From positions 2,418,001 to 2,482,000 of the forward strand of contig NZ_AP022570.1 of the NCBI RefSeq assembly GCF_010728325.1: DNA of 64,000 bases, given 5' to 3'. Numbering within the stretch: position 1 is the stretch's first letter; each line of letters starts with the position of its first letter. The DNA comes from Mycolicibacterium poriferae. Its GTDB lineage: Bacteria > Actinomycetota > Actinomycetes > Mycobacteriales > Mycobacteriaceae. This document shows, one piece after another, positions 61,442 through 64,000 of this stretch. The translations under genes were made by a program, and so were the position numbers. The notes beneath the pieces are model-generated. The model saw nothing but the letters and a program-made list of their open reading frames with translations. It searched no databases and was not told where the DNA came from.

Positions 61442-61459
61442 CTGACAACTCTATCCCAG

Positions 61460-61484
61460 CCGGAATAATTCGGACTCAAGTCCG
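61460..61484. promoter_or_regulatory. Overlapping dyads between tetR-dinB2 and FMN reductase
   Basis: CGGACT-CA-AGTCCG (61471-61484) is a perfect 6-bp dyad. It overlaps CCGGAATAATTCGG (61460-61473), a near-perfect palindrome. Both lie within 45 bp of the TetR start and within 65 bp of the reductase start, consistent with TetR binding. Confidence 0.55.
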
Positions 61485-61521
61485 GTTAGTGGGGACGATG
61501 GCGAGCGAGCGGAGGGTGGAC

Positions 61522-62073
61522 GTGACGGAGAACGGGAACGCGACGGTGCTGGTGCTGGTGGGAAGCCTGCGGGCTGCCTCGGTCAACCGTCAACTGGCGG
61601 AACTGGCCGCGGAATCGGCGCCGGCCGGCGTGCAGGTGACAATATTCGACCGGCTCGGTGAGGTTCCCTTCTACAACGAGGACATCGACGGGCCGACCGC
61701 ACCGGAACCGGCGCAGGCGCTGCGCGAAGCCGGCGCGCACGCCGACGCCGTGCTGGTCGTCACTCCCGAATACAACGGCAGCGTGCCCGGGGTGCTGAAG
61801 AACGCGATCGATTGGTTGTCCCGGCCGTTCGGGGACGGAGCGATCAAGGGCAAGCCGCTCGCGGTCGTCGGCGCGGCGCACGGCCGCTACGGCGGCGTCT
61901 GGGCGCACGACGAGACCCGCAAGTCCTTCGGTCTCGCCGGCGCGCGGGTGGTGGAGGACCTGGAGCTGTCGTTGCCGACCGCCGAGCTGGGGGACCGGCA
62001 TCCGCGGGAGAACGCCGAGGTCACCGCTCGTCTACGCGACATCGTCGGCAAACTGCTGGCCGAGACCGACTGA
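61522..62073 (+). CDS. NADPH-dependent FMN reductase / flavodoxin-fold quinone reductase
   Basis: This is a 183-residue flavodoxin-like reductase. The FMN phosphate-binding loop is GSLRAASVNRQL and the second flavin segment is TPEYNGSVPGVLKNAIDW. The GTG at 61522 is chosen because GGAGGG stands five bases upstream and the length matches family members; an ATG at 61498 is an alternative. Such enzymes reduce FMN, quinones or azo compounds with NADPH. It corresponds to Rv3054c and is divergent from the TetR-dinB2 pair. Confidence 0.88.
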   Translation: MTENGNATVLVLVGSLRAASVNRQLAELAAESAPAGVQVTIFDRLGEVPFYNEDIDGPTAPEPAQALREAGAHADAVLVVTPEYNGSVPGVLKNAIDWLSRPFGDGAIKGKPLAVVGAAHGRYGGVWAHDETRKSFGLAGARVVEDLELSLPTAELGDRHPRENAEVTARLRDIVGKLLAETD

Positions 62074-62394
62074 CGCTCGTCGGTCCGGGGTGACGTTGCC
62101 GCCTCGGCCTTGTGGCCCCGGTGGGGCGCCACCGAGCGGCGCACGCAGGTGGCTGAGCGCGGCAAATGCTGTCGGCCTCTCACGGTCTGGTGTCGGGGAA
62201 GTGTTTGCTGTGAGGTTGCGGCGGCGGGATTTGGGGTCCGCGTCGTGTCGGTGGCTGGTGCTAGACATCTCTTGTGGCTTCCCGACACGCCGATGTGACG
62301 CGCGACACGCCGAACGCCGCGCTGCTCGCAGGCTTACGACCTGGGAATTTCAGAAATGTCATTCAGAACATCTTGTATCCCTTCGTAATGTCGG

Positions 62395-62410
62395 ACACTA
62401 GGTGTAGTGT
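62395..62410. promoter_or_regulatory. NrdR-like box upstream of nrdHIE
   Basis: ACACTAGGTGTAGTGT resembles the 16-bp NrdR box (ACACwwTATwTAGTGT-like), with intact ACACTA and TAGTGT arms. NrdR represses ribonucleotide reductase operons in response to dATP/ATP. NrdR boxes usually come in pairs about three helical turns apart; only a poor second match was seen upstream (around 62364-62379). Confidence 0.65.
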
Positions 62411-62433
62411 TTCGAACACCGACGGACCCCCAA

Positions 62434-62463
62434 GATCTGGTGGTCGGCCGGAGTCACCAGATC
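62434..62463 (+). promoter_or_regulatory. Perfect 9-bp hairpin in the nrdH leader
   Basis: GATCTGGTG (62434-62442) pairs with CACCAGATC (62455-62463) around a 12-nt loop. It lies between the NrdR-like box and nrdH, about 155 bp before the start codon. No T-tract follows, so it may be a leader structure or mRNA stabiliser rather than a terminator. Confidence 0.55.
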
Positions 62464-62619
62464 CGGCGGAGTCGGCCTACCGGCCCGGCGGAGCGTGGCC
62501 CGGACGGCCAGGAATTTCACGGGCCGACGGGCCGCTGAACCTCAGTGGGACGCACCATCCGACCAGTTGCCAGCACCAGCCGTTGACTCGCCTCATTCTC
62601 GACAGGAGCCGTAGCGCAG

Positions 62620-62874
62620 ATGACTCAGCCCGCATCCGTCACCGTGTACACCAAGCCCGCCTGCGTGCAGTGCAACGCGACCTACAAGGCGCTCGAGAAG
62701 CAGGGCATCGCCTATGACGTCGTCGACATCAGCCTCGACGACGAGGCCCGCGACTACGTGATGGCGCTGGGCCACCTGCAGGCGCCCGTGGTGGTCGCGG
62801 GCGGCGAGCACTGGTCGGGCTTCCGTCCCGATCGGATCAAGGCGCTCGCCGGCGTCGCCGCAGCGTCTGCCTGA
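62620..62874 (+). CDS. nrdH: Glutaredoxin-like NrdH
   Basis: This is an 84-residue redoxin with the active-site C15-V-Q-C18 motif and the APVVVAGGEHWSGFRPDRI segment with the WSGFRP signature of NrdH. It carries electrons from thioredoxin reductase to the class Ib ribonucleotide reductase NrdEF. It is the first gene of nrdHIE. The ATG follows GACAGGAG at moderate distance. It corresponds to Rv3053c. Confidence 0.95.
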   Translation: MTQPASVTVYTKPACVQCNATYKALEKQGIAYDVVDISLDDEARDYVMALGHLQAPVVVAGGEHWSGFRPDRIKALAGVAAASA

Positions 62875-62922
62875 TCCGTCCCACCTGTCGGCGGGCCCCG
62901 GAACCGACCTCGAGGAGTCATT

Positions 62923-63375
62923 GTGAGTCATCTCGTCTACTTCTCCAGCGTGTCCGAGAACACCCACCGCTTCGTCACGAAGCTGGGGCTGCCCGCCGAG
63001 CAGGTCACCAGGATCCCGCTGCACGAGCGCATCGAGGTCGATGAGCCCTACGTGCTGGTGGTGCCCACCTACGGCGGTGGGAAAGCCACACCCGACATCA
63101 ACAGCGGTGGCTATGTGCCCAAGCAGGTCATCGCCTTTCTGAACAACGAGCACAACCGGTCGTTGCTCCGCGGCGTCATCGCCGCGGGGAACAACAATTT
63201 CGGCGCCGAGTTCGCCTATGCGGGCAACGTGATCTCCCGCAAATGTGCGGTGCCGTACCTCTATCGCTTCGAACTCATGGGAACCCCGGACGACGTGGAT
63301 GCCGTCCGTGCCGGACTGGAAGATTTCTGGAAGGAACAGACGTGCCACCAACCGTCACAGCTGCAGAGCCTGTAA
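62923..63375 (+). CDS. nrdI: Flavodoxin-like NrdI
   Basis: This is a 150-residue flavodoxin-like protein. It shows [14 protein letters not shown] (FMN-phosphate loop), VPTYGGG, and the 50s-loop/flavin region [12 protein letters not shown]. NrdI supplies the oxidant that builds the Mn(III)2-tyrosyl cofactor in NrdF. The GTG at 62923 follows GAGGAG. It overlaps the start of nrdE by 34 bp in another frame, so the two are translationally linked. Confidence 0.95.
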   Translation: MSHLVYFSSVSENTHRFVTKLGLPAEQVTRIPLHERIEVDEPYVLVVPTYGGGKATPDINSGGYVPKQVIAFLNNEHNRSLLRGVIAAGNNNFGAEFAYAGNVISRKCAVPYLYRFELMGTPDDVDAVRAGLEDFWKEQTCHQPSQLQSL

Positions 63376-64000
63376 CCACCGACGGCGCGCACGCGCTTCC
63401 GGGCGAAACGGATTACCACGCGCTCAACGCGATGCTGAACCTGTACGACGCCGAGGGCAGGATTCAGTTCGACAAGGACGTGCTCGCCGCCCGCGAGTTC
63501 TTCCTGCAGCACGTCAACCAGAACACCGTGTTCTTCCACAATCAGGACGAGAAGCTCGACTACCTGGTCCAGAAGAACTACTACGAGCGCGAGGTGCTCG
63601 ACCAGTACTCCCGCAACTTCGTCAAGACGCTGCTGGATCGCGCGTACGCCAAGAAGTTCCGGTTCCCGACCTTTCTCGGCGCGTTCAAGTACTACACGTC
63701 CTACACGCTGAAGACCTTCGACGGGAAGCGCTACCTGGAGCGCTTCGAGGACCGCGTCGTCATGGTGGCCCTGTCGCTGGCGGCAGGCGACACCACGCTG
63801 GCCGAGAGGCTGGTCGACGAGATCATCGACGGCCGCTTCCAGCCCGCCACCCCGACGTTCCTCAACGCCGGCAAGAAGCAGCGCGGTGAGCCGGTGAGCT
63901 GCTTCCTGCTGCGCATCGAGGACAACATGGAGTCCATCGGGCGCTCCATCAACTCGGCGCTGCAGCTGTCCAAGCGTGGCGGCGGGGTTGCGTTGTTGCT
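63342..64000 (+). CDS. nrdE: Class Ib ribonucleoside-diphosphate reductase alpha subunit NrdE, 3' truncated by window edge
   Basis: The first ~219 residues of NrdE are present and the frame is open to the last base. The GTG at 63342 follows AAGGAA. Visible NrdE features are [15 protein letters not shown], the N-terminal [15 protein letters not shown] region, [15 protein letters not shown], and the [10 protein letters not shown] segment followed by VSCFLL with the first active-site cysteine. It reduces nucleoside diphosphates to deoxynucleotides with NrdF. The gene overlaps nrdI by 34 bp. Confidence 0.95.
   Translation, partial: MPPTVTAAEPVTTDGAHALPGETDYHALNAMLNLYDAEGRIQFDKDVLAAREFFLQHVNQNTVFFHNQDEKLDYLVQKNYYEREVLDQYSRNFVKTLLDRAYAKKFRFPTFLGAFKYYTSYTLKTFDGKRYLERFEDRVVMVALSLAAGDTTLAERLVDEIIDGRFQPATPTFLNAGKKQRGEPVSCFLLRIEDNMESIGRSINSALQLSKRGGGVALL

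Larger units (their letters stand above)
62074..62619. other. 546-bp non-coding region upstream of nrdH
   Basis: No convincing gene is seen. A + strand frame of about 100 codons (62090-62401) has poor protein character and is not annotated. The right half holds a NrdR-like box and a perfect 9-bp hairpin (listed separately). The last ~150 bp is rich in GGCCCG/CGGGCC segments that could fold further. nrdH has a long untranslated leader if transcription starts near the NrdR box. Confidence 0.6.

Noticed and set aside
62090..62401. A 103-codon open frame before nrdH
   Set aside because: No ribosome site or family features are seen, the composition is Arg/Pro-rich, and it runs into the NrdR-like box.
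62411..62600. Cobalamin or other known riboswitch in the nrdH leader
   Set aside because: No recognisable riboswitch core was found. The region is just GC-rich with one clear hairpin.

Overview
The window is GC-rich actinobacterial DNA, almost certainly a fast-growing Mycobacterium (Mycolicibacterium). The clearest evidence is the right end, roughly 48.6-64 kb. Its order ligB, (TauE-like and LeuA-domain genes), cyp136-type P450, TetR, SDR, dinB2, TetR, FMN reductase, nrdH-nrdI-nrdE matches, from memory, the Rv3062-Rv3051c block of M. tuberculosis in inverted orientation. No tRNA, rRNA, CRISPR array, insertion sequence or phage gene was seen. All calls come from reading the sequence and recalled family motifs; no database search was run.

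The left three quarters (1-48.5 kb) is a dense accessory catabolic region. Units are: a truncated thiolase; a TetR regulator divergent from enoyl-CoA hydratase, SDR and aldolase genes (1.9-4.6 kb); an operon of enoyl-CoA hydratase, two amidohydrolases, an acyl-CoA ligase and a pair of acyl-CoA dehydrogenases (4.66-11.45 kb); a thiolase divergent from a P450 (11.7-14.4 kb); a PIN/NYN RNase and a molybdopterin oxidoreductase (14.4-17 kb); a CoA-transferase divergent from an aldehyde dehydrogenase; a P450 divergent from a second aldehyde dehydrogenase; a decaying Rieske-oxygenase operon (22.8-26.1 kb); a TetR with an unknown protein; an acyl-CoA ligase and KshA-like Rieske oxygenase divergent from a Baeyer-Villiger monooxygenase (27.4-32 kb); a TetR-controlled phosphotransferase/SnoaL/flavin oxidoreductase operon (32-35.2 kb); a seven-gene GntR-ABC transporter-aldehyde dehydrogenase-crotonase operon (35.3-41.8 kb); an acyl-CoA carboxylase divergent from a flavin oxidoreductase-P450 pair; and an amidohydrolase and a major-facilitator transporter (45.8-48.5 kb). 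The gene content (P450s, Rieske and Baeyer-Villiger oxygenases, aldehyde dehydrogenases, CoA ligases, beta-oxidation enzymes, hydrolases) suggests degradation of a hydrophobic, probably alicyclic or steroid/terpenoid-like compound. The substrate cannot be read from the sequence.

The most notable pattern is a shared 19-bp dyad, TACTGTAA-N3-TTACAGTA. It is perfect at 21238-21256, and six further copies with 12-15 of 16 arm matches plus one weaker copy lie almost exclusively in the promoters of the catabolic units. Six of the eight sit between divergent genes. I did not see it in the promoters of the ABC operon, the other four regulator loci or the conserved ligB-nrd block. The TetR at 920-1678 is the best candidate for its regulator, so the scattered units look like one undescribed regulon. 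Other notable items are two adjacent broken genes, a possible leaderless leader peptide with a long hairpin before a free-standing LeuA regulatory-domain protein, two tandem-repeat loci flanking one thiolase gene, and a 17-bp hairpin that contains the stop codons of two convergent genes.
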